Assembly: GCF_023016005.1 (NCBI RefSeq)
Contig: NZ_JALKAZ010000001.1
Location: 1,550,001-1,614,000 of the forward strand
DNA from: Erythrobacter sp. F6033
GTDB taxonomy: Bacteria > Pseudomonadota > Alphaproteobacteria > Sphingomonadales > Sphingomonadaceae
Reading direction: 5' to 3'
DNA length: 64,000 nucleotides
Below are positions 57,133-64,000 of this stretch, piece by piece. Under the pieces are notes generated by a model that saw nothing but the letters and a program-made list of their open reading frames with translations, searched no databases and was not told the origin of the DNA. Within the stretch, counting starts at the first letter, position 1. Every line of letters starts with the position of its first letter. The position numbers were made by a program, and so were the translations under genes.

Positions 57133-57318
57133 ATGAGCGATATTGATACTCCAAAGACCGAACCATCGCGTGCTCGCGCGCTGCTTTCAACTGCGGACAT
57201 GAAGCTTCTTCGCCGCGCGCTGGAAAGCCACGCTCGCGCCACCGAAGATCGCGATGAAATTGCCAAGATTAACGCCCTGCATCACCGCCTCGGCACATAC
57301 GCGCCGTCGGCTGACTAA
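57133..57318 (+). CDS. Small hypothetical protein, 61 residues
   Basis: A soluble helical protein starting MSDIDTPKTEPSRAR, with amphipathic RALLSTADMKLLRRALESHARATE. AAAGGGAGAG precedes the ATG at 57133. An in-frame start eight codons earlier is less likely. It lies between two hairpins, about 70 bases after the first. Not recognised. Its size and strong ribosome site suggest a genuine small gene. Confidence 0.6.
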   Translation: MSDIDTPKTEPSRARALLSTADMKLLRRALESHARATEDRDEIAKINALHHRLGTYAPSAD

Positions 57319-57365
57319 CCAGCAGAGACGTTTCCCCGTTTCACAGTTCTCCTGGGGAGGAGAAT

Positions 57366-57412
57366 ACGGCCGTCGATCCGGAGCAATCCGGTTCGGCGGC
57401 CGTTCTTTATTT
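57366..57412 (+). terminator. Intrinsic terminator after the small gene
   Basis: ACGGCCG (57366-57372) pairs with CGGCCGT (57397-57403), with an inner CCGG/CCGG hairpin, followed by TCTTTATTT. Confidence 0.75.
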
Positions 57413-57413
57413 A

Positions 57414-57827
57414 CTAATCCCTCAGCGAGTCTGATCGGAACCTTACTCGCTTGAGAACTGACACTAACTCAGACCTTTGGGCGATTGGAACGCTAATAAC
57501 TGTAAACTGCGGCGATGCGTTGGCCTTCCCATCGGTCCACGCACTGCATGCATCTTCTTCGCATCCCGTCAGCCATAGGTTTCCGTCAATATTCGTTGCG
57601 CTTATCGACGAGGGAAGCGATGGATGATCACCTTCGTATATACCGATATGAACATCGCCGAACTTCGTACTATAAAAGTCGAAGTCGTTAGGTTTCGGAG
57701 ACTGTGAGAGCCTACTGAACTGATCCCCATCCAGACAAATGTTGTGCGTACAAGACAATCGATCTTCAAAAGCGCACGATGAAACCAGAAGGCTAGCAAA
57801 ACATATAGCTAATGCCACTCGCTGCAC
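57414..57827 (-). CDS. Putative lipoprotein of unknown function
   Basis: A 137-residue protein with a lipoprotein signal ending LVSSC (Cys about 18). The mature part contains several Cys (SCTHNICLD, TGCEEDAC) and alternating strands (FYSTKFGDVHIGIYEGDH). Base composition looks poorer in G+C than that of its neighbours, so a recent arrival is possible. Not recognised. It follows the M20 gene on the minus strand by three bases and its end abuts the terminator of the small gene. Confidence 0.62.
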   Translation of the reverse strand: MQRVALAICFASLLVSSCAFEDRLSCTHNICLDGDQFSRLSQSPKPNDFDFYSTKFGDVHIGIYEGDHPSLPSSISATNIDGNLWLTGCEEDACSAWTDGKANASPQFTVISVPIAQRSELVSVLKRVRFRSDSLRD

Positions 57828-57830
57828 GAC

Positions 57831-59153
57831 TTACCCACCCTTAGCGGGCATCAGATCGAGCGTTGCCGCAGTCAGCGCCTCTGTCGCGGTGGCTATCACC
57901 TTTTCCGCGTCTGGTGCCCAGAATGGTGAGTGCAGGGATGGCAGTTCCATTTCGCCAGCCTGCGCCTTTTCCCACTGATCCTGCGGCACGCCGCCCACCC
58001 AGAAGATGAGCGTTTTCACATTATCGGGATCCGCACGGCGGAACTGGCTGAAATCTTCTCCGCCCATCACAGGATCGGTTTCAAACACCCGGCCCGGAAA
58101 ACGCGCGGTGAGCACTTCGGCAACATCCGCTGTCAGCTCCGGCGTGTTGTATGTCGCGGGAGTGTACGGGTCTTTGACCTCGACCACCGGCAGCAAATCG
58201 CCTGACAGGCCAGCAGCCATGGATTCCGCTTTGGCAATGCGTTCGATGCCTTCAAGCAGAGCCGTCCGTGTCTCGTCGCTATACGAACGGACTGTAAGTT
58301 GCAGCTTCGCTTCATCCGAGATGATGTTGTGCTTTGCGCCAGAGCGGAAACTGCCGACGGTCACCACTGCGGAATCAAGCGGGCTTATCTCCCGGCTGAC
58401 CAGCGTTTGCAGGCGCATGACGATGCTGGATGCGATCACAATCGGATCTTTGGTCGTGTGCGGATAGGCGCCGTGCCCGCCCACGCCTTTTACCGTGATA
58501 TCGACGCTATCGACATTGGCGAGAGCAAAGCCTGGTGTGTATCCAACAAAGCCAGCAGGGGCTGCCGCGGCATCGTGAAATGCAAGAACATAGTCCGGCT
58601 TTGGAAAACGTTCATACAAGCCATCTTCCAGCATCGCGACCGCGCCCAAACCCAATTCCTCGGCAGGCTGCAGGATCATCACCAGCGTGCCGGACCATTC
58701 GTCTTTGCGCTCCGCGAGGAGTTGCGCCGCGCCGACCCAAGCCGCCATGTGCGTATCGTGTCCGCAGGCATGCATGATGCCGCTTTCAACGCCGCTTTCA
58801 GGGACACCGCGCGCTTTGGAGGCGTATGGCAAACCGGTTTGCTCTTCGACCGGCAGACCGTCCATATCGGCGCGCAGCATCACAGTGGGACCATCGCCGT
58901 TTTTCATCACGGCAACGACACCGGTTTGGCCGACACCTTCGGTGACTTCAAAGCCTAGTTCCCGAGCGCGAGCGGCCAGTTTCTTGGCTGTGTTAAACTC
59001 CTGGAATGACAGTTCGGGATTGGTGTGCAGGTCTTTGTAGACCTCCATCAGCTCAGGCATATCCTCCATCAGCGCATCACGCAGTTCATCCGCCTGCGCA
59101 GGCGCCGCAAAGGCAAGCCCGCATACACCCGCAAGAGCCAGTCCGATCCTCAT
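57831..59153 (-). CDS. Exported M20 family amidohydrolase / peptidase
   Basis: A 440-residue zinc hydrolase with a signal peptide (cleavage near AQA, residue 21). The metal site includes MHACGHDTHMAAWVGAAQ and the catalytic acids in ILQPAEELGLGAVAMLEDGLY. A lid dimerisation domain (VGGHGAYPHTTKDPIVIAS) and VMGGEDFSQF near the C-terminus follow. It hydrolyses N-acyl amino acids, hippurate-like amides or dipeptides in the periplasm; the substrate is not determined. It is followed by an SLC13-type permease gene upstream on the same strand, with a gap of 22 bases. Confidence 0.9.
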   Translation of the reverse strand: MRIGLALAGVCGLAFAAPAQADELRDALMEDMPELMEVYKDLHTNPELSFQEFNTAKKLAARARELGFEVTEGVGQTGVVAVMKNGDGPTVMLRADMDGLPVEEQTGLPYASKARGVPESGVESGIMHACGHDTHMAAWVGAAQLLAERKDEWSGTLVMILQPAEELGLGAVAMLEDGLYERFPKPDYVLAFHDAAAAPAGFVGYTPGFALANVDSVDITVKGVGGHGAYPHTTKDPIVIASSIVMRLQTLVSREISPLDSAVVTVGSFRSGAKHNIISDEAKLQLTVRSYSDETRTALLEGIERIAKAESMAAGLSGDLLPVVEVKDPYTPATYNTPELTADVAEVLTARFPGRVFETDPVMGGEDFSQFRRADPDNVKTLIFWVGGVPQDQWEKAQAGEMELPSLHSPFWAPDAEKVIATATEALTAATLDLMPAKGG

Positions 59154-59175
59154 GTCATTTCCCCTATTCGTAATT

Positions 59176-60975
59176 CTAAAGCCCGTACCACAGCACCAGC
59201 AGGACCGAGAGCGTCATCACCATCAAGATAACTAGCGGAACACCCGTTCGGACGTAGTCCTTAAAGTCGTAATTGCCCTCAGCCATGATCAGCATGTTGG
59301 TCTGATAAGCAATCGGTGTCGCGTAACACAGGTTACAGCCGAACAGCACAGCGAGCACCAGCGGCTCTGGCGGCAGGCCGAGCTGAGCCGCGATACTGAA
59401 CGCAATCGGCGTTCCCACCGTTGCCGCTGTGGCGTTGGATGCGAAGTTCGTGAGCACCGTCACGAATGCCATAATTGCCGCGAGAACGAGTGCGGGAGGC
59501 AAATATCCAAGGCCCAACGAAAGCGCTTGCCCGAGCCAATCCGCAGCCCCGCTCTCATCAATTACGCGGCCAATGGCAATACTTGCGGCCACCAATACGA
59601 TAACCTGCCCCGATAGCGCCCTACCCACGCGATCAAATTTCACGCACCCTGTGACAAACATCAGGATCGCGCCAGCCAGGGCTGAAATAGCAATCGGTAC
59701 GTAACCAGTCGATGCGACGAGAACCGCAACGCCCATAATCGCCGCAGAAAGCACGGCTTTGGAACGGCGGGGAAGTTCACGCGCCCCTTCGAGCATCAAA
59801 AGGCTGTCTGCGCTTGCGAAACTCTGAAGATCGCTTTCCAGGCCCATGACAAGCAGCACATCGCCCTCTGCCATGCGCAGATCGCCGCCATCGGAATATT
59901 GGTCTTTTTCGCCGATCAACCGGTTTGGGCGGTGGATGCCGAGCACCGCGACACCATAAAGATCTGCGATACCCGATGATGGCAGTGTTCGCGTGATGAG
60001 GCGCGAGTCTGCTGTGACCGTCATCTCGACGACCAGAATATCCTGGTCTTTTGCCGACGCATTCCGTTTGATCCGGTCAAGCACCCAGTTAGGCGCGAGT
60101 TCGCCTTTGAGTACTCGAACAGCGTCTTCCAACCCTTCATGCGTTCCAGAAATGTGCAAGCGATCTTGTGCCTGAAGTGCACCTGCGTGCTGACCGTGGA
60201 ACTGGATGTTCTTGGGAAGCTTCGGAAGGATGTCAGAAACGCTGGTACCGACAAGATCACTGTCGCTGCCAATCCGAAGCCGTGTGTGGAAACGGCGGAA
60301 GTTCTCTTCTGCCTCAACGCGGTTATCGCCAAGCAATCTCGGCATAACGAGCCACATATAGGGCAGAGCAACCAGACCAGCCAAAAGCACAATCGGCGTA
60401 AAATCGAACACACCGATCTCACGCATGCCCAGATCCACGGCAATCGACACGACCAGAATGTTCGTCGACGTTCCGATCGTGGTGGCGAGCCCGCCAATCA
60501 AGGATGCCGAATTGAGCGGCATAAGCGTTTTTGACGTGGGCAATGCCCCCCGCGCAGCGAGTGCGGCGAAGATCGGGATCATCAACACCAATACAGGAGT
60601 GTTGTTGACGAACATTGAGAGAAACAGCGCGATAAGAAGCGAAATCAGCAGGCCGAGCTGCAAATTGATCTTGAACACTCGCTCAAGAATACGGGCCGCT
60701 GGTTCCAAAGCGCCGGTGACAACCAGCCCCCTGCCCATCACCATCAAAGCGCAAATCGTAACCAGCGCGTAGTGCCCGAACCCGCCAAATGCGAGTGCGA
60801 GCCCGTCAATCGGGCGGGTGTTTTCCAGAGGGAAGAAATAGAGCCCAACCGCAATCACGGCGATTGTCAGCAATGAGACGATTTCGATCGACATGCGTCC
60901 ACGGACAAAACCGATGAACATCAGGACCGTAATGACCATTGCGGCCATGGCGTGATAGGATGGAAGTTCCAGCAT
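59176..60975 (-). CDS. SLC13/DASS-type permease with RCK_C (TrkA-C) domains
   Basis: A 599-residue transporter: about 11 helices in two halves with two soluble TrkA-C-like segments (residues about 210-300 and 310-400) in the middle. FVNNTPVLVLMIPI and the second half NFASNATAATVGTPIAFS are the symmetric substrate hairpins of the DASS fold, containing the SNT/SNA-type motifs. It moves dicarboxylates or sulfate with Na+; which is unclear. It starts 130 bases from the divergent alcohol dehydrogenase and precedes the M20 gene on the same strand, so the pair may import and process a substrate. Confidence 0.88.
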   Translation of the reverse strand: MLELPSYHAMAAMVITVLMFIGFVRGRMSIEIVSLLTIAVIAVGLYFFPLENTRPIDGLALAFGGFGHYALVTICALMVMGRGLVVTGALEPAARILERVFKINLQLGLLISLLIALFLSMFVNNTPVLVLMIPIFAALAARGALPTSKTLMPLNSASLIGGLATTIGTSTNILVVSIAVDLGMREIGVFDFTPIVLLAGLVALPYMWLVMPRLLGDNRVEAEENFRRFHTRLRIGSDSDLVGTSVSDILPKLPKNIQFHGQHAGALQAQDRLHISGTHEGLEDAVRVLKGELAPNWVLDRIKRNASAKDQDILVVEMTVTADSRLITRTLPSSGIADLYGVAVLGIHRPNRLIGEKDQYSDGGDLRMAEGDVLLVMGLESDLQSFASADSLLMLEGARELPRRSKAVLSAAIMGVAVLVASTGYVPIAISALAGAILMFVTGCVKFDRVGRALSGQVIVLVAASIAIGRVIDESGAADWLGQALSLGLGYLPPALVLAAIMAFVTVLTNFASNATAATVGTPIAFSIAAQLGLPPEPLVLAVLFGCNLCYATPIAYQTNMLIMAEGNYDFKDYVRTGVPLVILMVMTLSVLLVLWYGL

Positions 60976-61103
60976 GTGCCTGTGTCATCCCGTTTTTCAA
61001 CTATCGCTGATAAGATCAAGCGATTTTAGTCGAATGGTGCACTTGTCCTCTCTCGCGCTTCCCGCAACAGTGATGCGAACAAGAGACGCGGGAAGGCGAA
61101 TTG

Positions 61104-62153
61104 ATGAAAGCTTTGGTGTTCAACGGACCACGTGACATTCGGTATGAAAGCTATGCTGATCCCGAACTGCGGAGCGCCAACAGCGCGATCCTAAAGGTGG
61201 AAAGCTGCTCAATCTGCGGCAGTGACCTCCACATGTATCATGGCGCACATATCGGGAAGACCGAATACAGCGCCGATGCACCCAAATTTTGCTGCGGTCA
61301 TGAATTTGTCGGCGAAGTGGTTGAGGCTGGCAGTGATGTGCATGGGTTTAAAGTCGGCGACAAGGTTTTGGCTGCAGGAGGGACAGGATGTGGCACCTGC
61401 GCGCAGTGCCTCACCGGCGATGTGTGGCAGTGCCGTGCATCCACGGCCTTCGGGATAGGCCCCAGCCTACAGGGCGGGCAAGCAGAATTCGTCAATGTCC
61501 CTAACGCGGATAGGACACTCTATTCGATGGATGGCCTGACAACCGAACAAGCGCTCTTGCTCACTGATGGAATGGCAACCGCCTATTTCGGGCTGACACG
61601 CGCCGAACCCAAACCGGGCGGCACCGTTGCAGTGGTCGGGCTTGGCCCGATTGGCATCATCGCGGTTGAGCTGGCCTTTATCCTTGGCGCAACAGAAGTT
61701 TTTGCAATTGACCCGGTTGATTCGAGGCGCGCGATGGCCGCTAAGCTTGGTGCGACAACCCTCGCGCCTTCACCCGACATGATTGGACAGATCATGGAGA
61801 AAACAAACGGAGCCGGTATCCAATCCGTTTTTGAAGCCTCAGGAGCAAAAGGCGCGATCAATTCCGTACTCCCAATGGTCGCAAGACAAGGCAATGCGAG
61901 CTTTATCGGTATTCCGGAACCTGATGATGTCCTCCCACTGCCCTTAATCATGTTCAAGAACATCACAGTGCGCGGCGGGATTTGTGACGTACAAAATATG
62001 TGGCCGCACTTGATCCCGCTTGTCCGATCAGGCCGGATCAAAAGCGAAGGGCTGTTCAGCCATCAGTTTGATCTCAGCGAAGGCGCGGACGCATATCGCC
62101 TGTTCGACAGCCGCGAAGAAGGCGTCATTAAGCTGCGAATTGATGTGAAGTAG
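61104..62153 (+). CDS. Zinc-binding medium-chain alcohol dehydrogenase
   Basis: A 349-residue MDR oxidoreductase. The catalytic zinc ligands are in CSICGSDLHMYHG (Cys about 37) and CGHEFVGEVVEAGSDV. The structural zinc lobe is CGTCAQCLTGDVWQC, with four cysteines in the normal spacing. The NAD(P)-binding GLGPIGIIAVELAF is complete. Substrate unknown, a short-chain alcohol or aldehyde likely. The ATG at 61104 follows a GGAAGG ribosome site. A TTG precedes it. It is divergent from the SLC13 permease. Confidence 0.92.
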   Translation: MKALVFNGPRDIRYESYADPELRSANSAILKVESCSICGSDLHMYHGAHIGKTEYSADAPKFCCGHEFVGEVVEAGSDVHGFKVGDKVLAAGGTGCGTCAQCLTGDVWQCRASTAFGIGPSLQGGQAEFVNVPNADRTLYSMDGLTTEQALLLTDGMATAYFGLTRAEPKPGGTVAVVGLGPIGIIAVELAFILGATEVFAIDPVDSRRAMAAKLGATTLAPSPDMIGQIMEKTNGAGIQSVFEASGAKGAINSVLPMVARQGNASFIGIPEPDDVLPLPLIMFKNITVRGGICDVQNMWPHLIPLVRSGRIKSEGLFSHQFDLSEGADAYRLFDSREEGVIKLRIDVK

Positions 62154-62210
62154 CGGCTCTTGGGCTAACGCTTCGCACCCGAGACAAAGTCTTTTGAGGT
62201 ACAAGAGAAA

Positions 62211-62295
62211 TGGTGCCCCTGGCCCGACTCGAACGGGCACTCCGTTAGGAACTCGATTTTGAGTCGAGCGCGTCTACCAATTCCACCACAGGGGC
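62211..62295 (-). tRNA. tRNA-Leu (anticodon CAA)
   Basis: Minus-strand cloverleaf: acceptor GCCCCTG/CAGGGGC, D-arm region GGTGGAATTGGTAGAC, anticodon stem CTCGA/TCGAG with loop CTCAAAA (anticodon CAA, reads TTG), long variable arm and T-loop GTTCGAGTC. The CCA is encoded at 62211-62213. Confidence 0.95.
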
Positions 62296-62304
62296 ACGCC
62301 TGAG

Positions 62305-62332
62305 CAGAGACGGCGCTGTTAGCGCCGCTCTG
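62305..62332 (-). terminator. Hairpin between suhB-like gene and tRNA-Leu
   Basis: CAGAG-CGGCGCT pairs with AGCGCCG-CTCTG around AAC (one bulged base). It lies between the phosphatase stop (62370) and the tRNA, all on the minus strand. No T-run, so it may be a terminator or a processing element of a longer transcript. Confidence 0.5.
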
Positions 62333-62369
62333 TCATTACTTCAAGCGGACTTTCACCGCTATCGCTTCG

Positions 62370-63188
62370 CTATTTCAGCGAATTCGCCAGCAATTTGTGC
62401 AGCCGTGAATGCAAAGCGTCATTTGCCGCCAGAACTTGAGCCGAATGGACCGGGTTGGAGCGGCCGCGGAAATCGGAAACAAACCCGCCCGCTTCGCGGA
62501 TCAGCAAGCAACCGGCTGCCGTGTCCCAATCGTTGAGCCCGCTTTCCCAGAAGCCGTCAAACCGGCCTTGGGCGACATAAGCCATATCGAGCGAGGCAGC
62601 ACCAAAACGGCGAATGCCAGCGACTTCTGGCCCGATTGCGCCAAAGATGCGGCTCCACTCGGCAAAGTCCCCGTGTCCCTGAAACGGGATACCGGTTGCA
62701 ATCAGTGCCTCGTCAAGCGAGCGGCGACCCGACACGCGAAGCCGCGCATCCTGTAGCCACGCACCGCGTGTCTTCTCGGCCCAATACGTCTCGTCATTGA
62801 TCGGGTGGTAGATTACCGCCGCTGTGACATCGCCCCAGCCTTTGCCATCCAGACGCGGCTCTTGCGCCGCGATGCTGATCGCAAAGTGCGGGATGCCGTG
62901 CAGGAAGTTGCTTGTTCCGTCGAGCGGATCAACGATCCAGCGCGGTTTGTCTGGTGCGCCTTCGATGACGCCAGCCTCTTCCAATACAAAGCCCCAATCG
63001 GGCCGCGCATTGAGCAGTTCATCATAGAGAATGCGTTCCGCGCGCATATCGGCTTTGGAAACAAAGTCCGCTGGACCTTTGCGGCTCACCTGGAGGTGCT
63101 CAACCTCGCCAAAGTCGCGCCGCAAACGGTTACCCGCTTTACGCGCCGCGCGTTCCATGACGCGGATCAGGCCTGAAAACATCGACAT
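62370..63188 (-). CDS. suhB: Inositol monophosphatase family protein, SuhB-like
   Basis: A 272-residue Mg2+-dependent phosphatase of the inositol monophosphatase/FBPase family. It shows the two metal motifs: IVDPLDGTSNFLHGIPHFAISIA (D-P-x-D-G-T) and WDTAAGCLLIREAGG. The Glu site is VLEEAGV. Such enzymes hydrolyse inositol monophosphate or similar sugars. SuhB also acts in rRNA transcription, but that role cannot be read here. It begins six bases after the efp stop, suggesting an efp-suhB operon. First ATG at 63188, a second two codons later. Confidence 0.9.
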   Translation of the reverse strand: MSMFSGLIRVMERAARKAGNRLRRDFGEVEHLQVSRKGPADFVSKADMRAERILYDELLNARPDWGFVLEEAGVIEGAPDKPRWIVDPLDGTSNFLHGIPHFAISIAAQEPRLDGKGWGDVTAAVIYHPINDETYWAEKTRGAWLQDARLRVSGRRSLDEALIATGIPFQGHGDFAEWSRIFGAIGPEVAGIRRFGAASLDMAYVAQGRFDGFWESGLNDWDTAAGCLLIREAGGFVSDFRGRSNPVHSAQVLAANDALHSRLHKLLANSLK

Positions 63189-63194
63189 CGTGAC

Positions 63195-63758
63195 TTAGCT
63201 CGCTTTGCCGACATAAGATTGCTCGTACACATCTACGATGATGCGAGTGCCGCTGCCGATATGAGGCGGGACCATGATGCGCACGCCGTTGTCGAGGACA
63301 GCCGGCTTGTAGCTGGATGAGGCAGTCTGCCCCTTCACCACCGCATCGGCTTCAACGATTTCGGCCTCGATTTGCTGCGGCAGCTGAACCGAAATCGGTT
63401 TCTCTTCCCACAGTTCGAGCATGACCTGCATGCCATCCTGCAGGAATGGCCGCGCATCGCCGAGTAGATCGGATGGCAGATTGATCTGTTCGTAATTCAC
63501 CTGATCCATGAACACGAGCATATCGCCGTCTTCATAGAGGAACTGATAATCCGCAGTATCGAGACGCACCTTTTCGACTGTGTCGGCGCTGCGGAAACGA
63601 ACGTTGGTTTTGCGGCCGTCCTGCAGGTTCTTCATCTCGACCTGCATGTACGCGCCGCCTTTGCCTGGCTGCGTGTGCTGAATCTTGGCAACCTTCCAGA
63701 TGCCTTTTTCATATTCGATGATGTTGCCGGGACGAATGTCGACGCCGCTGATTTTCAT
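63195..63758 (-). CDS. efp: Elongation factor P
   Basis: EF-P relieves ribosome stalling at polyproline stretches. The 187-residue protein begins [19 protein letters not shown] and has [15 protein letters not shown], where the Lys is the site modified in other bacteria. The three OB-like domains follow in order, ending [15 protein letters not shown] longer in-frame start 52 codons upstream is not family-like. Its stop precedes the SuhB-like gene by six bases. No modifying enzyme gene is seen here. Confidence 0.96.
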   Translation of the reverse strand: MKISGVDIRPGNIIEYEKGIWKVAKIQHTQPGKGGAYMQVEMKNLQDGRKTNVRFRSADTVEKVRLDTADYQFLYEDGDMLVFMDQVNYEQINLPSDLLGDARPFLQDGMQVMLELWEEKPISVQLPQQIEAEIVEADAVVKGQTASSSYKPAVLDNGVRIMVPPHIGSGTRIIVDVYEQSYVGKAS

Positions 63759-63982
63759 GGGGCTGGTGCCTTTTGTCGGAGATATGGCGCGCGGCGTGGG
63801 CCAGCGCACTCTGAAAAACTGTGATGCGCGCCAATAGCGGAGGGAAGAGTTCACGGCAAGCGCACCGGAGCCGATGGGTAACTTGTCGTAAAAAGTCAGG
63901 CGAAATTCAGCCAAACATCCTTAACGCCGTGGCTTACAGCGCCGCATAATGTTATCAAACTGCGCACAATGAGTACCCCGCA

Positions 63983-64000
63983 ATGAAAACACGTTACGTC
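63983..64000 (+). CDS. Possible gene start at right edge (partial)
   Basis: ATG at 63983 opens MKTRYV and runs off the window. No clear ribosome site is present, so this is weak. The 224 bases between efp and here (63759-63982) contain no other gene or RNA that I could recognise. Confidence 0.3.

Overview
The window looks like a chromosomal segment of an alphaproteobacterium of the order Sphingomonadales, most likely an Erythrobacteraceae-type marine or freshwater heterotroph. The main signs are an XrtA/PEP-CTERM exopolysaccharide module (PrsK, PrsR, TIGR03013-type sugar transferase), a large-form isocitrate lyase next to a ScfR/RamB-like regulator, a UdgX/radical-SAM DNA-repair pair, two COQ4-like proteins, and an ilvBNC operon with an alphaproteobacterial-style attenuator. 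Most of it is housekeeping. No phage, transposon, CRISPR array or conjugation gene was seen.

Layout. 1-4.1 kb (minus strand): the first codons of an ABC ATPase, then queA, a periplasmic cyclophilin, coaD, a small lipoprotein, a farnesyl-diphosphate synthase and xseB. Several of these overlap by a few bases. 4.1-9.1 kb (plus): two small membrane proteins, purL, a DUF6122 membrane protein and an MFS exporter. 9-12.6 kb: two COQ4-like genes flanking a nitroreductase, then serB. serB and miaA overlap head-to-head at their start codons. 13.6-17.8 kb: an ilv leader region (two overlapping small ORFs plus a terminator), ilvB, ilvN, ilvC and a DUF4329 protein. 17.9-20.3 kb: a secreted protein with a cysteine at every fifth residue, two YHS-domain envelope proteins and an I78-type inhibitor lipoprotein. 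20.5-31.5 kb: leuA, a serine hydrolase, a DEAD-box helicase, an amidohydrolase, nitronate monooxygenase, an AHH-nuclease-like protein with an unknown partner, a flavodoxin and recJ. 31.6-38.1 kb: tRNA-Glu, then the phosphate system phoR-pstC-pstA-pstB-phoU-phoB without pstS. 38-42.7 kb: an extensin-like protein, the UdgX/radical SAM pair, a structured RNA leader with a lipoprotein gene, and a PilZ protein. 42.9-47.4 kb: an Na+-coupled transporter, panB, a DUF475 protein and a BASS transporter. 47.4-53.8 kb: the XrtA-associated cluster. 53.9-57.4 kb: the ScfR-like regulator divergent from aceA. 57.4-64 kb: a lipoprotein, an M20 amidohydrolase, an SLC13-type permease, a zinc alcohol dehydrogenase, tRNA-Leu, suhB-like and efp.

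How the genes fit together. ilvBNC, leuA and panB share the 2-oxoisovalerate branch point (valine, leucine, pantothenate), and coaD finishes coenzyme A. phoR/phoB with pstCAB/phoU senses and imports phosphate. The ScfR-like regulator probably controls aceA (glyoxylate shunt) and itself through palindromes in their shared promoter. The most promising items for follow-up are the ilv tandem-ORF attenuator, the five-residue-period cysteine protein beside the YHS proteins, the shared operator in front of both COQ4-like genes, the structured leader at 41.6 kb, and the AHH nuclease pair. All assignments come from reading the sequence and recognising families. No searches were run.
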